DNA from: Chloroflexi bacterium RIFCSPLOWO2_02_FULL_71_16 | Lineage (GTDB): Bacteria; Chloroflexota; Limnocylindria; P2-11E | Length of the DNA: 15,130 nucleotides | Assembly: GCA_001795345.1 (NCBI GenBank) | Contig: MGON01000109.1 | Coordinates: 1,984-17,113 of the forward strand | Reading direction: 5' to 3' | Shown here: positions 5,672 through 12,180 of the stretch, one piece after another | How positions within the stretch are numbered: the first letter of the stretch is position 1 | Layout of the letters: every line of letters begins with the position of its first letter | Program-made: the position numbers and the translations under genes | Notes under the pieces: generated by a model | Told to the model about the DNA's origin: nothing | The model's input: only the letters and a program-made list of their open reading frames with translations | Database searches by the model: none

Positions 5672-5715
5672 ATGCGCTGGCGCGCGACTGACGCCGGGCT
5701 GAGCGCCCGCTGTAG
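5672..5715 (-). promoter_or_regulatory. operator D: four phased 11-bp repeats
   Basis: On the minus strand four consecutive 11-mers read CTACAGCGGGC, GCTCAGCCCGG, CGTCAGTCGCG and CGCCAGCGCAT. Their CAG cores (plus-strand CTG at 5710, 5699, 5688 and 5677) are exactly 11 bp apart. The first two copies are closest to the consensus and the last is weakest. The array ends 18 bases before the GTG of the cupredoxin gene and should control the cupredoxin-ccdA-lgt operon. It is the longest of the four arrays seen. Confidence 0.65.
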
Positions 5716-5738
5716 ATCTCGCCCGCCTGCCGACGCGC

Positions 5739-5768
5739 GTGACATCAGGCCCTGTGACATCCGGCCCT
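5739..5768. repeat. tandem 15-bp direct repeat in divergent intergenic region
   Basis: GTGACATCAGGCCCT (5739-5753) is followed directly by GTGACATCCGGCCCT (5754-5768), with one mismatch. It lies between the leftward cupredoxin operon and the rightward SHOCT gene, 74 bases before the latter. The period differs from the 11-bp operators, so it may bind a different protein or be a local duplication. Confidence 0.55.
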
Positions 5769-5841
5769 ATGGAGAGGACCGACCGACCCTTCGACCCGGC
5801 GACCGGCCTCCTAGTGTCAGGGCGAAAGGAAGTGATCTGAC

Positions 5842-6090
5842 GTGATGGGATACGACATGGGCTGGAGCTGGTGGGGCATGGGCTTGGGCATGATCGGCAT
5901 GGCCCTCTTCTGGGTCGCGATCGTCGCCTTGACCGTCTGGGTGGTCCTCCGCGTCGCCGGCACGCGCGGAGAGTGGACGGGCCGGACAGGCAGCCCGGCG
6001 CTACGGATCCTCGAGGAGCGCCTCGCTCGCGGCGAGATCGACCTCGAGGAGTTCCGCGCTCGCAAGGGCGCTATCGAGAGCGCCCGCTGA
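5842..6090 (+). CDS. small SHOCT-domain membrane protein
   Basis: This protein of 82 residues has a Met/Trp/Gly-rich start, one strong membrane helix at about 16-38 and a C-terminal SHOCT motif (ILEERLARGEIDLEEFRARK, about 52-71). SHOCT is a short helical module found at the ends of many small membrane proteins, thought to mediate oligomerisation. Its function is mostly unknown, but such proteins are often encoded beside copper ATPases and cupredoxins. The N-terminal methionines (1, 2, 6, 13, 17, 20) could contact Cu(I), though this is speculative. GTG at 5842 and ATG at 5845 are both possible starts; AAAGGAAG nine bases before the GTG favours the GTG. It ends 12 bases from the convergent second YHS gene. 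Confidence 0.8.
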   Translation: MMGYDMGWSWWGMGLGMIGMALFWVAIVALTVWVVLRVAGTRGEWTGRTGSPALRILEERLARGEIDLEEFRARKGAIESAR

Positions 6091-6102
6091 CCTAGCTCGG
6101 CG

Positions 6103-6501
6103 TCAGGCGGGAGGCTGGGCCGACCGCCACTGGTCGACCTTCGCCGCGAAGCGGCCGGGGTCCTTGTCGAACGTCTTCTTGCAGCCCGGACCGCAGAACG
6201 CGTAGGTCTTGCCGTCCAGATCGCTGGTCAGTCCCTTGCCGCGCTGCTCGTCGACGTCGACGATCATGTCGCAGACCGGGTCGAGGATCTTCGCCATCGT
6301 CGCCACCTCCGCATTCGATCCGCTGGGCTGGGCTTCGGCCACTTCGCAGATGCCGGCATCCGCGTGAGGCTCATGGTGCGCGTCCCGCTCCGCGTCGAGC
6401 GTCGCGACGATGTCGGGATGCGCGTCGCTCAGGCAGCAGCGGCACGACGCGTACCACTTCCGGATGCCCTCGTCGATCACTGTCGTAGCCGCTTCGGTCA
6501 T
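6103..6501 (-). CDS. YHS-domain protein with Cys-rich N-terminal module
   Basis: This protein of 132 residues has two parts. The C-terminal part (about 70-122) is a YHS domain with Cys77 in LDPVCDMIV, GKTYAFC ending at Cys103, Cys107 and FDKDPGRFAAKV. The N-terminal part (about 1-55) holds Cys20, Cys22 and Cys23 in ASCRCCLSDAHPD, a histidine cluster AHHEPHADAG and Cys52. I do not recognise it as a named domain, but its composition suggests metal binding. The ATG at 6501 has a G-rich AGGTGGGGGA stretch upstream. A second ATG at 6297 (residue 69) has GGAGG eight bases upstream and begins exactly at the YHS domain, so a free 64-residue YHS protein may also be made. It begins 19 bases after the CopA stop and is probably co-transcribed with copZ-copA. 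A role handing metal to or from the ATPase is inference. Confidence 0.85.
   Translation of the reverse strand: MTEAATTVIDEGIRKWYASCRCCLSDAHPDIVATLDAERDAHHEPHADAGICEVAEAQPSGSNAEVATMAKILDPVCDMIVDVDEQRGKGLTSDLDGKTYAFCGPGCKKTFDKDPGRFAAKVDQWRSAQPPA
6306..6310 (-). promoter_or_regulatory. internal ribosome binding site ahead of the YHS domain
   Basis: GGAGG stands eight bases before an in-frame ATG at 6297, within the gene at 6103-6501. It would give a separate 64-residue product starting MAKILDPVC, the bare YHS domain. Confidence 0.45.
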
Positions 6502-6520
6502 CGGTCCCCCACCTATCGCT

Positions 6521-8815
6521 CTATTCGATCTTCGCGGTGCGCAGTCGCAGCGAGTTCGTGACGACGGTCACGGACGAGATCGCCATGGCCCCGGCGGCGA
6601 ACACCGGCGAGAGCAGCCAGCCGGTGAACGGGTAGAGCACCCCGGCCGCGAGCGGGATGAGCGCGACGTTGTAGAAGAACGCCCAGAACAGGTTCTGCTT
6701 GATCGTCGCGAGCGTCTTGCGCGAGAGCCGGAGCGAGCGCGGGACGCCGCGCGGGTCGCCGCCGACCAGCACGATCCCACCGGAGGCGATCGCCACGTCG
6801 GTCCCCCCGCCCATGGCGATACCGAGGTCCGCCTGCGCCAGCGCCGGGGCGTCGTTGACGCCGTCCCCGACCATCGCCACCACGCGGCCCTCTCCCTGGA
6901 GGCGGCGGACGATGTCGGCCTTCTCGCCGGGCCGCACCTGCCCCATGGCCTCGTCGATGCCCAGCTGCTCCGCCACGGCCTGCGCGGTGCGCTGCGTGTC
7001 CCCGGAGACGAGCAGCGTCCGCAGGCCCATCGCCTTGAGCTGGGCGACGGCCTCGGCCGCTGCGGACTTCGGCACGTCCGCCAGCGCCATGATCGCGCCG
7101 GGCTTGCCGTCGATCGCCACCAGGAGCGGGGTCTTCCCCTCGCCGGCGTGCCGGTCGAGCACGTCGCGAGGAGCCTCCTGCCACCCGTGGTCGACGACGA
7201 ACGCGAGGTTCCCGACACGGACGTCATGGCCCTCCACGACGGCGTGGATGCCCTCGCCGGGCGTGTAGTCGAAGCTGCTCGGCTCGGTCAGGGGGAGGCC
7301 GCGCTCCTGCGCCGCCTCGACGACGGCGGCGGCCAGCGGGTGCTCGGAGACGCGCTCGGCGCTCGCCGCGAGGCGCAGGATCTCGTCGTCGCCGAAGTCG
7401 GCGCAGCCGAGGAAGTCGGTCACGCGCGGCCTGCCGACGGTGAGCGTCCCGGTCTTGTCGAACGCCACGACGCGCACCGCCTGCGCCTGCTCGAGGGCCT
7501 GCGCGTGACGGATGAGGATGCCGCGCGACGCGCCGCGGCCGGTGCCGACCATGATCGCGGTCGGCGTGGCGAGCCCGAGCGCGCACGGGCACGCGATGAT
7601 GAGGACGGCGATGAACGCCGTGATCGCGTACGTGAGCGACGGCTGGGGACCGAGGAACAGCCAGACGACGAACGTGATCGTCGCGATGACGAAGACGACC
7701 GGCACGAAGACGGCAGCGACCTGGTCGACGAGCCGCTGGATCGGCGCCTTCGAGGCCTGCGCCTCCTCCACCATGCGGACGATCTGCGCCAGGAGCGTTT
7801 CCTTCCCCACCTTCGTCGCGCGGAAGCGGAACGTGCCGGTGCCGTTCAGGGTCCCTCCGGCGACGTCGTCGCCCGGCCCTTTCTCCACGGGCACGGACTC
7901 GCCGGTCATCATCGACTCGTCGATCGAGGATCGGCCCGCGAGGATCACGCCGTCGGTCGCGACGGTCTCGCCCGGCCGAACGATCACGACGTCGCCCACC
8001 GCGAGCTGGTCGATGGGGATCTCCTCCTCGACGCCGCCGGAGCGGCGTACGCGCGCCGTCTTCGCGCCCAGCGCGAGGAGCGCGCGGATCGCATCGCCTG
8101 TGCGCGCGCGGGCGCGTGCCTCGAGGTAGCGGCCCAGCAGCACCAGGCCGACGATCACCGCGGCGACCTCGTAGTACAGGTGTGGCTCGAGGCCGGCGCG
8201 GAGGAACAGGTCCGGCAGGAACGTGGCGACGACCGAGAACCCGTAGGCCGCCGTCGTGCCGACGACGATGAGCGTGTTCATGTTCGTCGTGCGGTGCCGC
8301 GCCGCGGACCACGCGATGCGGTAGAAGGGGGCGGCGCCCCACACCTGCACCGGAGTGGCGAGGAGGAACATCGCGTAGGGCCGCCAGGCCTGCTCCATGA
8401 GCTGGGGCCACACGAGCTCGCCCATCGCGAGGACCATCGTCGCCGCGCCGAGGGCCAGCGAAACGACGAGCCGGCGCCGCAGGACCGCGAGCTGGGAGAG
8501 CCGGAGCTCTCGCTCCCGCTCCTCCTCGGCGCCGCGCTCGCGCTCGTCCTCCGAGACCGGCAGCGCGCCGTACCCGGCGCGCTCGACGGCGCGGACGAGG
8601 GCCGGCATGTCCACCTGCGCGGGGTCGTAGCGCACGCTCGCGCGCTCCGTCGCGAGGTTCACGTCGGCGGATTCGACCCCCCGCACGGATGAGAGCGCCG
8701 ACTCGACCGACATGACGCACGAGGCGCACGTCATCCCGGTGACGACGAGGTCACGCTTCGCCGGCCCGAGGGGCTCGGCGGCGCGCTCTTCCTGGAGTGT
8801 CTCGGTCGCCGCCAC
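6521..8815 (-). CDS. copA: copper-translocating P1B-type ATPase CopA
   Basis: This inner-membrane ATPase of 764 residues most likely exports Cu(I) from the cytoplasm. One N-terminal heavy-metal-associated domain (about 20-86) carries GMTCASC with Cys30 and Cys33. A charged Glu/Arg-rich linker follows to about 106. Eight membrane helices surround the actuator loop (TGES, 304-307), the transmembrane metal site CPC (409-411), the phosphorylated Asp453 in DKTGT, the SEHPLA motif with His492, and GDGVND (650-655). The late helices have Tyr715-Asn716 and Met744 with Ser747-Ser748, the P1B-1 pattern for monovalent copper or silver. The length and single metal-binding domain are normal for bacterial CopA. 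The GTG start at 8815 shares one base with the copZ stop (TAGTG), so the two are translationally coupled. The second YHS gene follows 19 bases downstream. Confidence 0.97.
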   Translation of the reverse strand: MAATETLQEERAAEPLGPAKRDLVVTGMTCASCVMSVESALSSVRGVESADVNLATERASVRYDPAQVDMPALVRAVERAGYGALPVSEDERERGAEEERERELRLSQLAVLRRRLVVSLALGAATMVLAMGELVWPQLMEQAWRPYAMFLLATPVQVWGAAPFYRIAWSAARHRTTNMNTLIVVGTTAAYGFSVVATFLPDLFLRAGLEPHLYYEVAAVIVGLVLLGRYLEARARARTGDAIRALLALGAKTARVRRSGGVEEEIPIDQLAVGDVVIVRPGETVATDGVILAGRSSIDESMMTGESVPVEKGPGDDVAGGTLNGTGTFRFRATKVGKETLLAQIVRMVEEAQASKAPIQRLVDQVAAVFVPVVFVIATITFVVWLFLGPQPSLTYAITAFIAVLIIACPCALGLATPTAIMVGTGRGASRGILIRHAQALEQAQAVRVVAFDKTGTLTVGRPRVTDFLGCADFGDDEILRLAASAERVSEHPLAAAVVEAAQERGLPLTEPSSFDYTPGEGIHAVVEGHDVRVGNLAFVVDHGWQEAPRDVLDRHAGEGKTPLLVAIDGKPGAIMALADVPKSAAAEAVAQLKAMGLRTLLVSGDTQRTAQAVAEQLGIDEAMGQVRPGEKADIVRRLQGEGRVVAMVGDGVNDAPALAQADLGIAMGGGTDVAIASGGIVLVGGDPRGVPRSLRLSRKTLATIKQNLFWAFFYNVALIPLAAGVLYPFTGWLLSPVFAAGAMAISSVTVVTNSLRLRTAKIE

Positions 8816-9012
8816 TAGGCGGGCGGGTAGCCGGACGCGAGAAGGACCTTGCGGATCACGCGGTCTTCCGCGGAGCCGCGCACCGTGACGGTCTTCTGGC
8901 CGACGTCGATGTCGGTCGCCTCGACGCCCTCAACGGGCTCGAGCGCGTCGCTGATGGTGGACGCGCAGCCCGCGCAGTGGATCGCGGGCACCTTGTACGT
9001 GAGCTCAGCCAT
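8815..9012 (-). CDS. copZ: copper chaperone CopZ (heavy-metal-associated domain)
   Basis: This soluble heavy-metal-associated domain protein of 65 residues would carry Cu(I) to the N-terminal domain of CopA. The metal loop is IHCAGCAS, with Cys13 and Cys16, followed by the typical helix, the VEGVEATDIDVGQKTVTV strands and the closing LLASGYPP. The first in-frame ATG is at 9024, but the GGAGG at 9018-9022 overlaps that codon and stands five bases before the ATG at 9012, so 9012 is preferred. It is the first gene of copZ-copA-YHS. Directly upstream are a hairpin at 9031-9061 and a locally AT-richer stretch that probably holds the promoter. No CsoR, CueR or CopY gene is in the window and I found no convincing operator for them. 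Confidence 0.93.
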   Translation of the reverse strand: MAELTYKVPAIHCAGCASTISDALEPVEGVEATDIDVGQKTVTVRGSAEDRVIRKVLLASGYPPA

Positions 9013-9017
9013 TCGGA

Positions 9018-9022
9018 CCTCC
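9018..9022 (-). promoter_or_regulatory. ribosome binding site fixing the copZ start
   Basis: GGAGG lies five bases before the ATG at 9012 and overlaps the alternative ATG at 9024, which rules the latter out as the main start. Confidence 0.75.
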
Positions 9023-9030
9023 ATGGGACC

Positions 9031-9061
9031 CCGAAGCCCCCTCGAGAATGAGGGCCTTCGG
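9031..9061 (-). promoter_or_regulatory. strong hairpin just upstream of copZ
   Basis: CCGAAG (9031-9036) pairs with CTTCGG (9056-9061), and CCCTC (9039-9043) with GAGGG (9050-9054), leaving a 2x1 internal loop and a six-base loop. On the minus strand it ends nine bases before the copZ Shine-Dalgarno. It could be a leader structure, an mRNA stabiliser, or the terminator of the RDD/zinc-ribbon unit. No U tract follows. Confidence 0.5.
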
Positions 9062-9118
9062 CATCAACTGTAACGGGCAGAAGGTCCCCAAATTCCTGTA
9101 TTTCAGCGGAACGTCCGC

Positions 9119-9358
9119 TTAGAGCGCGGCTCCGCAGCGGGGGCACACGCCGGCGCGCTCGCTCCCGCTCGTGCCGCAGCGGCGGCAGGTGAGGACGCCG
9201 GTCGCGTCGGTGTGCCGGAGCTCACGCGCCTCGCGGTCGAACCGCGAGTCCCATCGCGCGCGCGTTCGGGGATCGTCCCGCGTCATGGATCCAGCGATCA
9301 TCGCCAGGCCGCCGAGCATCAGCAGCCCGATGACCAGCGGGATGACCTCGAGGAGCAT
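9119..9358 (-). CDS. small membrane protein with C-terminal zinc ribbon
   Basis: This protein of 79 residues has one N-terminal membrane helix (about 4-24), a charged Arg/Asp-rich middle (27-50) and a C-terminal zinc ribbon with Cys58-x2-Cys61 and Cys72-x2-Cys75. The ribbon probably lies in the cytoplasm and binds one zinc ion for structure or protein contact. The ATG start overlaps the stop of the RDD gene by one base (TGATG-type junction, shared base 9358), so the two are co-translated. I do not recognise a named family. The pairing suggests it works with the RDD protein, but its job is unknown. Confidence 0.75.
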   Translation of the reverse strand: MLLEVIPLVIGLLMLGGLAMIAGSMTRDDPRTRARWDSRFDREARELRHTDATGVLTCRRCGTSGSERAGVCPRCGAAL

Positions 9359-10137
9359 CAGCGCGTCTCCCCGCTCGACCGGAGCGCACGAGCGACCGAC
9401 CGCACCAGCTCGAGGTCGTCGGTCTCGGCCGCATCCGGCATGCGGGCCCGCAGCGCCGCGGCGATGCTGGCGGCCAGCGTGCGGCGGCGGGCATCCGGCA
9501 GCGTGCGCTCCCGGGCCACGAACTCGCGCACCAGGCGCTGCACCTCACCCGGCAGCCCGCGCACGTGAGCCGTCCGCCCCTCGGTGAGGGTCGGCCCGGT
9601 GCGGAGCGCGATGGGGTCGAGACGCGGACGCGGCGCGCGTACGACGAACGTGCCGGCGGCGAGATCGCCGAGGCGCTGCGAGCGGTCGGTGACCACGATC
9701 GCTAGCAGTCCGAAGCCGTAGAGGAGCGGCAGGAAGTCGACCACCCGGAGGACGTTCCGGACGAGGACCGCCACGAAGCCGGCCGGCGAGCCGTCGGCGC
9801 TGATCACGCGCAGGCCGAACATCCGTTTCCCCAGCGTCTGCCCCTCCCAGAGCCACTCGAGGACGATGAAGTACGACCACGCGATGAGCGCGGTCCCCAT
9901 CACGAAGACGCCGGTCAGCGTCGTCCCGGCTTCTTCGAAGGGTAGTAGCTGCCCGATGAGGAGCCAGGCGAAGAACAGGCCCGCGACGATGAGCGACGCC
10001 GCGACGACGTCCACGAGCGCGGCGAAGCCGCGGTTCCCGCCGCCGGCGAGGTCGTACCGCAGGACCACGTGATCCGGCGTCTCGACCTCGAGCCGCCCGA
10101 GGTGGATCACCGCGTCGATGCTACGTTCGCTGTCCAT
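9358..10137 (-). CDS. RDD-family membrane protein
   Basis: This inner-membrane protein of 259 residues belongs to the RDD family, whose biochemical role is mostly unknown; some members have been linked to ion or solute transport. The family core spans about 24-168 (positions 1-based from ATG 10137): the first helix follows NRGFAALVD (Arg36, Asp43), then a second helix, the WEGQTLGKRMFGLRV motif, NVLRVVDFLP with Asp134, and QRLGDLAAGT. From about 170 to the end lies a hydrophilic C-terminal tail of about 90 residues, rich in Arg and Ala, that is not part of the RDD core. The start is uncertain. ATG 10137 shares bases with the divergent SpoIIM ATG, and a GTG at 10110 is also plausible and would lie just after a TAGCAT -10-like element. 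RDD genes often sit next to SpoIIM/DUF95 genes, as here. Confidence 0.88.
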   Translation of the reverse strand: MDSERSIDAVIHLGRLEVETPDHVVLRYDLAGGGNRGFAALVDVVAASLIVAGLFFAWLLIGQLLPFEEAGTTLTGVFVMGTALIAWSYFIVLEWLWEGQTLGKRMFGLRVISADGSPAGFVAVLVRNVLRVVDFLPLLYGFGLLAIVVTDRSQRLGDLAAGTFVVRAPRPRLDPIALRTGPTLTEGRTAHVRGLPGEVQRLVREFVARERTLPDARRRTLAASIAAALRARMPDAAETDDLELVRSVARALRSSGETR

Positions 10138-10138
10138 G
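10108..10138. promoter_or_regulatory. compact divergent start region with overlapping ATGs
   Basis: The leftward RDD ATG (10137-10135) and the rightward SpoIIM ATG (10136-10138) share the tetramer CATG. Neither has a Shine-Dalgarno. TACGTT at 10122-10127 is about eight bases before the rightward ATG, and TAGCAT on the minus strand (10123-10118) is about eight bases before a leftward GTG at 10110. Both fit -10 elements of leaderless transcripts, which is inference. Confidence 0.4.
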
Positions 10139-11107
10139 CGCGGAGCGCAGTCCATCGACCGTTTCGTGGAGGACCGCCGTGCGCGCTGGGCTCGGCTGGC
10201 GCAGCTCACGGCGGACGCGCGGGGCCGCGTGTCGCGCCTGCGGGCGGCGGAAGTGCTGGAGCTCGGCGCGCTCTACCGCGCGGCGACGAGCGACCTCGCC
10301 ATCGCGAGGCGCGACTTCGCCCGGGACGTCGTGACCGAGCGCCTGAACGACCTCGTCGCCGCGTCCCACGCTCTCGTGTACAGCGGCGCGCCCACCGGTG
10401 GCCGGCGCCTCCGCCGCTTCGTGGCGCACGAGATCCCCGCGACGGTCCGCGCGACGCTGCCGTTCACGCTCGTCGCCTTCACCGTGATGCTCGCGCCGGC
10501 GCTCCTCACCTACCTCGCGGGCATCGTCGCGCCCGACATCGCGGCCACGGCCCTCTCCGAGGAGACGCGGCGCGAGCTGGCGGCCCGCCGGCCCGGCACG
10601 GAGATCCCGCTCGAGATGCGCCCGGTCGCGGGACCCCTGATCATCGTCAACAACGTCCGCGTGGCCGTTCTGGCGTTCGCGGGCGGCCTCACCGCCGGCG
10701 TCCTCACGGTGTTCGTGCTGTTCGTGAACGGGGCCGCGCTCGGCGCCACGTTCGCCGTGCTCCATGGATCGGAAGGCGCCGGAGCGCTGCTCGAGTTCGT
10801 GCTCGCGCACGGCTTCCTAGAGCTGTCCGCGATCTTCCTCTCCGCCGGCGCGGGGCTGCGCCTCGCGTGGGCGATGCTCCATCCCGGCGAGCTCCGCCGG
10901 CGCGACTCGCTGCGCCTGGCCGGCGAGCAGTCGGTCCGCGTGCTCCTGCTATGTGTCGCCGTCCTCGGGGTCGCCGGGCTGATCGAGGCCTTCCTCTCGC
11001 CGACGCTGCTTCCGATATGGGCGAAGCTTTCGGTCGGCGCGCTGACCGGCGCCCTGCTTTGGGCATATGTGATCTTCGTGGGCCGCAGGGCCGCGGGGTC
11101 GCCCTAG
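10136..11107 (+). CDS. SpoIIM-family (DUF95) membrane protein
   Basis: This polytopic membrane protein of 323 residues resembles stage II sporulation protein M. The N-terminal SIDRFVEDRRARWARLAQL is the typical opening of the family, which starts with a soluble helical part (about 1-105). At least five hydrophobic segments follow, including PFTLVAFTVMLAPALLTYL, the long VRVAVLAFAGGLTAGVLTVF region and HGFLELSAIFLSAGAGL, the most conserved family stretch. Outside endospore formers, such proteins are common and are usually encoded beside RDD proteins, so sporulation should not be inferred. An in-frame ATG at 10118 would add six residues; the ATG at 10136 is nearer the family start. The stop TAG (11105-11107) lies within a CTAG shared with the stop codon of the convergent gene, so the two coding regions overlap by four bases. 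Confidence 0.88.
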   Translation: MRGAQSIDRFVEDRRARWARLAQLTADARGRVSRLRAAEVLELGALYRAATSDLAIARRDFARDVVTERLNDLVAASHALVYSGAPTGGRRLRRFVAHEIPATVRATLPFTLVAFTVMLAPALLTYLAGIVAPDIAATALSEETRRELAARRPGTEIPLEMRPVAGPLIIVNNVRVAVLAFAGGLTAGVLTVFVLFVNGAALGATFAVLHGSEGAGALLEFVLAHGFLELSAIFLSAGAGLRLAWAMLHPGELRRRDSLRLAGEQSVRVLLLCVAVLGVAGLIEAFLSPTLLPIWAKLSVGALTGALLWAYVIFVGRRAAGSP

Positions 11108-12180
11108 GCCACTGCTGTCCCGCATGAAGGGCAGAAGCGCGCGCCCGGCGCCGTCGGCGCTCCGCAGTTCGGGCAGAAGCGGCGTGCAGCAGGCGCGGCG
11201 GGACCGGCCGATGCCGCCACCGCGACCGGCGCCGCGACGGCTGCAGGGACCAGCGCCGCCAGCGCGTCGGCATCCGTCAGGAAGTGCTCGATGGTCGAGG
11301 CGAGCCCGGTCGGCGTGACGCACTCGAGGTGCACCCGGCCGGCCGCGTCCGCCTCCCACAGCAGGTGCTGGAAGCCGGCGCTCTGCGCGACACGGAGGTC
11401 GGTCGTCACGACGCGGTCGCCGTCGCTGCGACCGGCGCGCACGCGGAGCAGCATGCGGATGAGGAGGAAGCGCTCCGCGAGCGCCGCGATCGCGGCACCG
11501 GGGATCACGTCCCCGCCGGACTGCGCGAGGGCTTGGCGGCCGACGAGCGACCGCGTCGCCGCTTCGATCGACGCGGGATCCAAGCCGGCGCCGACGCTGT
11601 CGCGCACGATCGGCGCGAGCCACTGCGAACCGGTGGCTGGACGGCCGAGCCACGCGGAGATCGCGGCCTGGTCCACTGGAGCGACCGGCGCGTCGCGGTC
11701 CTCGAGCAGGCCCTGGAGGATCTGACGCCGACGGAGGTCCATCACGCCCAGGAACACGCTCGCCTCGGGCGCGGTGAAGATGTCGTCGAGCTCGACCGCG
11801 ACGGCGATGCCCTCGCCGAGGGTCGCGCGGAGGAGCGCGCCGAGCGCGGGTGGCGGGTCCTGCAGCCGGAAGCCGCCCGTCTCGCTCGTGAGCCCGACCG
11901 AGTCGTGCCCATCGAAGTACACGACGTGCTCGAAGATGCCCGCGTCCTGGAGCACGACCCCGGCGTACGAGCGAGCGTTCGCGAGGACGCGCAGGGCCGG
12001 GAAGGCTCGCGGCGCGATGGACCCGTCCGGCGCGAGCAGGCCGAGCCGCGCGAGGTGGGCCGGGTCCACCGGTCCGTCCGGCGGACCGGCGAGGGGCGAG
12101 ATCGCCGTCGGCGCACTTCCCACGAGAGCGCCGAAGCGCCGCAGCTCGGCGCCGGACAGCACGACGTTCAGCTCACTCAT
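11104..12180 (-). CDS. unrecognised protein with C-terminal double-Cys zinc ribbon
   Basis: This 358-residue, apparently soluble protein is not one I recognise. The first 305 residues are mixed alpha/beta with no membrane segment or signal peptide and no catalytic motif I can name. It starts ELNVVLSGAELRRFGALVG. The middle has beta-rich stretches (about 63-135) and a long helix-rich part (about 170-260). An Ala/Val/Pro-rich linker (about 308-332) leads to a final zinc ribbon, FCPNCGAPTAPGARFCPSCG, with Cys336, 339, 350 and 353. Its ATG lies in the 3' end of the upstream coiled-coil gene, overlapping by eight bases (ATGAGTGA), so the two are translationally coupled. It is the last gene of the leftward five-gene chain and its stop codon overlaps that of the SpoIIM gene. 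A cytoplasmic adaptor for the membrane and secreted proteins of the chain is one guess. Confidence 0.8.
   Translation of the reverse strand: MSELNVVLSGAELRRFGALVGSAPTAISPLAGPPDGPVDPAHLARLGLLAPDGSIAPRAFPALRVLANARSYAGVVLQDAGIFEHVVYFDGHDSVGLTSETGGFRLQDPPPALGALLRATLGEGIAVAVELDDIFTAPEASVFLGVMDLRRRQILQGLLEDRDAPVAPVDQAAISAWLGRPATGSQWLAPIVRDSVGAGLDPASIEAATRSLVGRQALAQSGGDVIPGAAIAALAERFLLIRMLLRVRAGRSDGDRVVTTDLRVAQSAGFQHLLWEADAAGRVHLECVTPTGLASTIEHFLTDADALAALVPAAVAAPVAVAASAGPAAPAARRFCPNCGAPTAPGARFCPSCGTAVA

Noticed and set aside
6081..6092. Further copy of GGTCAGCGGGCG on the minus strand
   Set aside because: It is a single unit with no 11-bp partner, lying at the 3' end of the SHOCT gene between convergent genes, so it controls no promoter.
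6410..8692. A 760-codon plus-strand open frame opposite copA
   Set aside because: It is the antisense of a clear CopA coding region. The translation is rich in Arg, Asp, Glu and His with no domain or hydrophobic core, as expected from antisense reading of GC-rich DNA.
9062..9118. CsoR-, CueR- or CopY-type operator ahead of copZ
   Set aside because: The stretch is locally AT-richer and contains GGTCCCC, but I found no inverted repeat with the expected spacing of any of these regulators.
9101..9119. TTCAGCGGAACGTCC near the end of the small zinc-ribbon gene
   Set aside because: It resembles the operator but has an inserted base, no phased partner, and points away from copZ. I do not count it as a regulon site.
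10136..11107. SpoIIM-like gene as evidence for sporulation
   Set aside because: SpoIIM/DUF95 proteins are widespread in non-sporulating bacteria, usually next to RDD genes as here, and no other sporulation gene is present.
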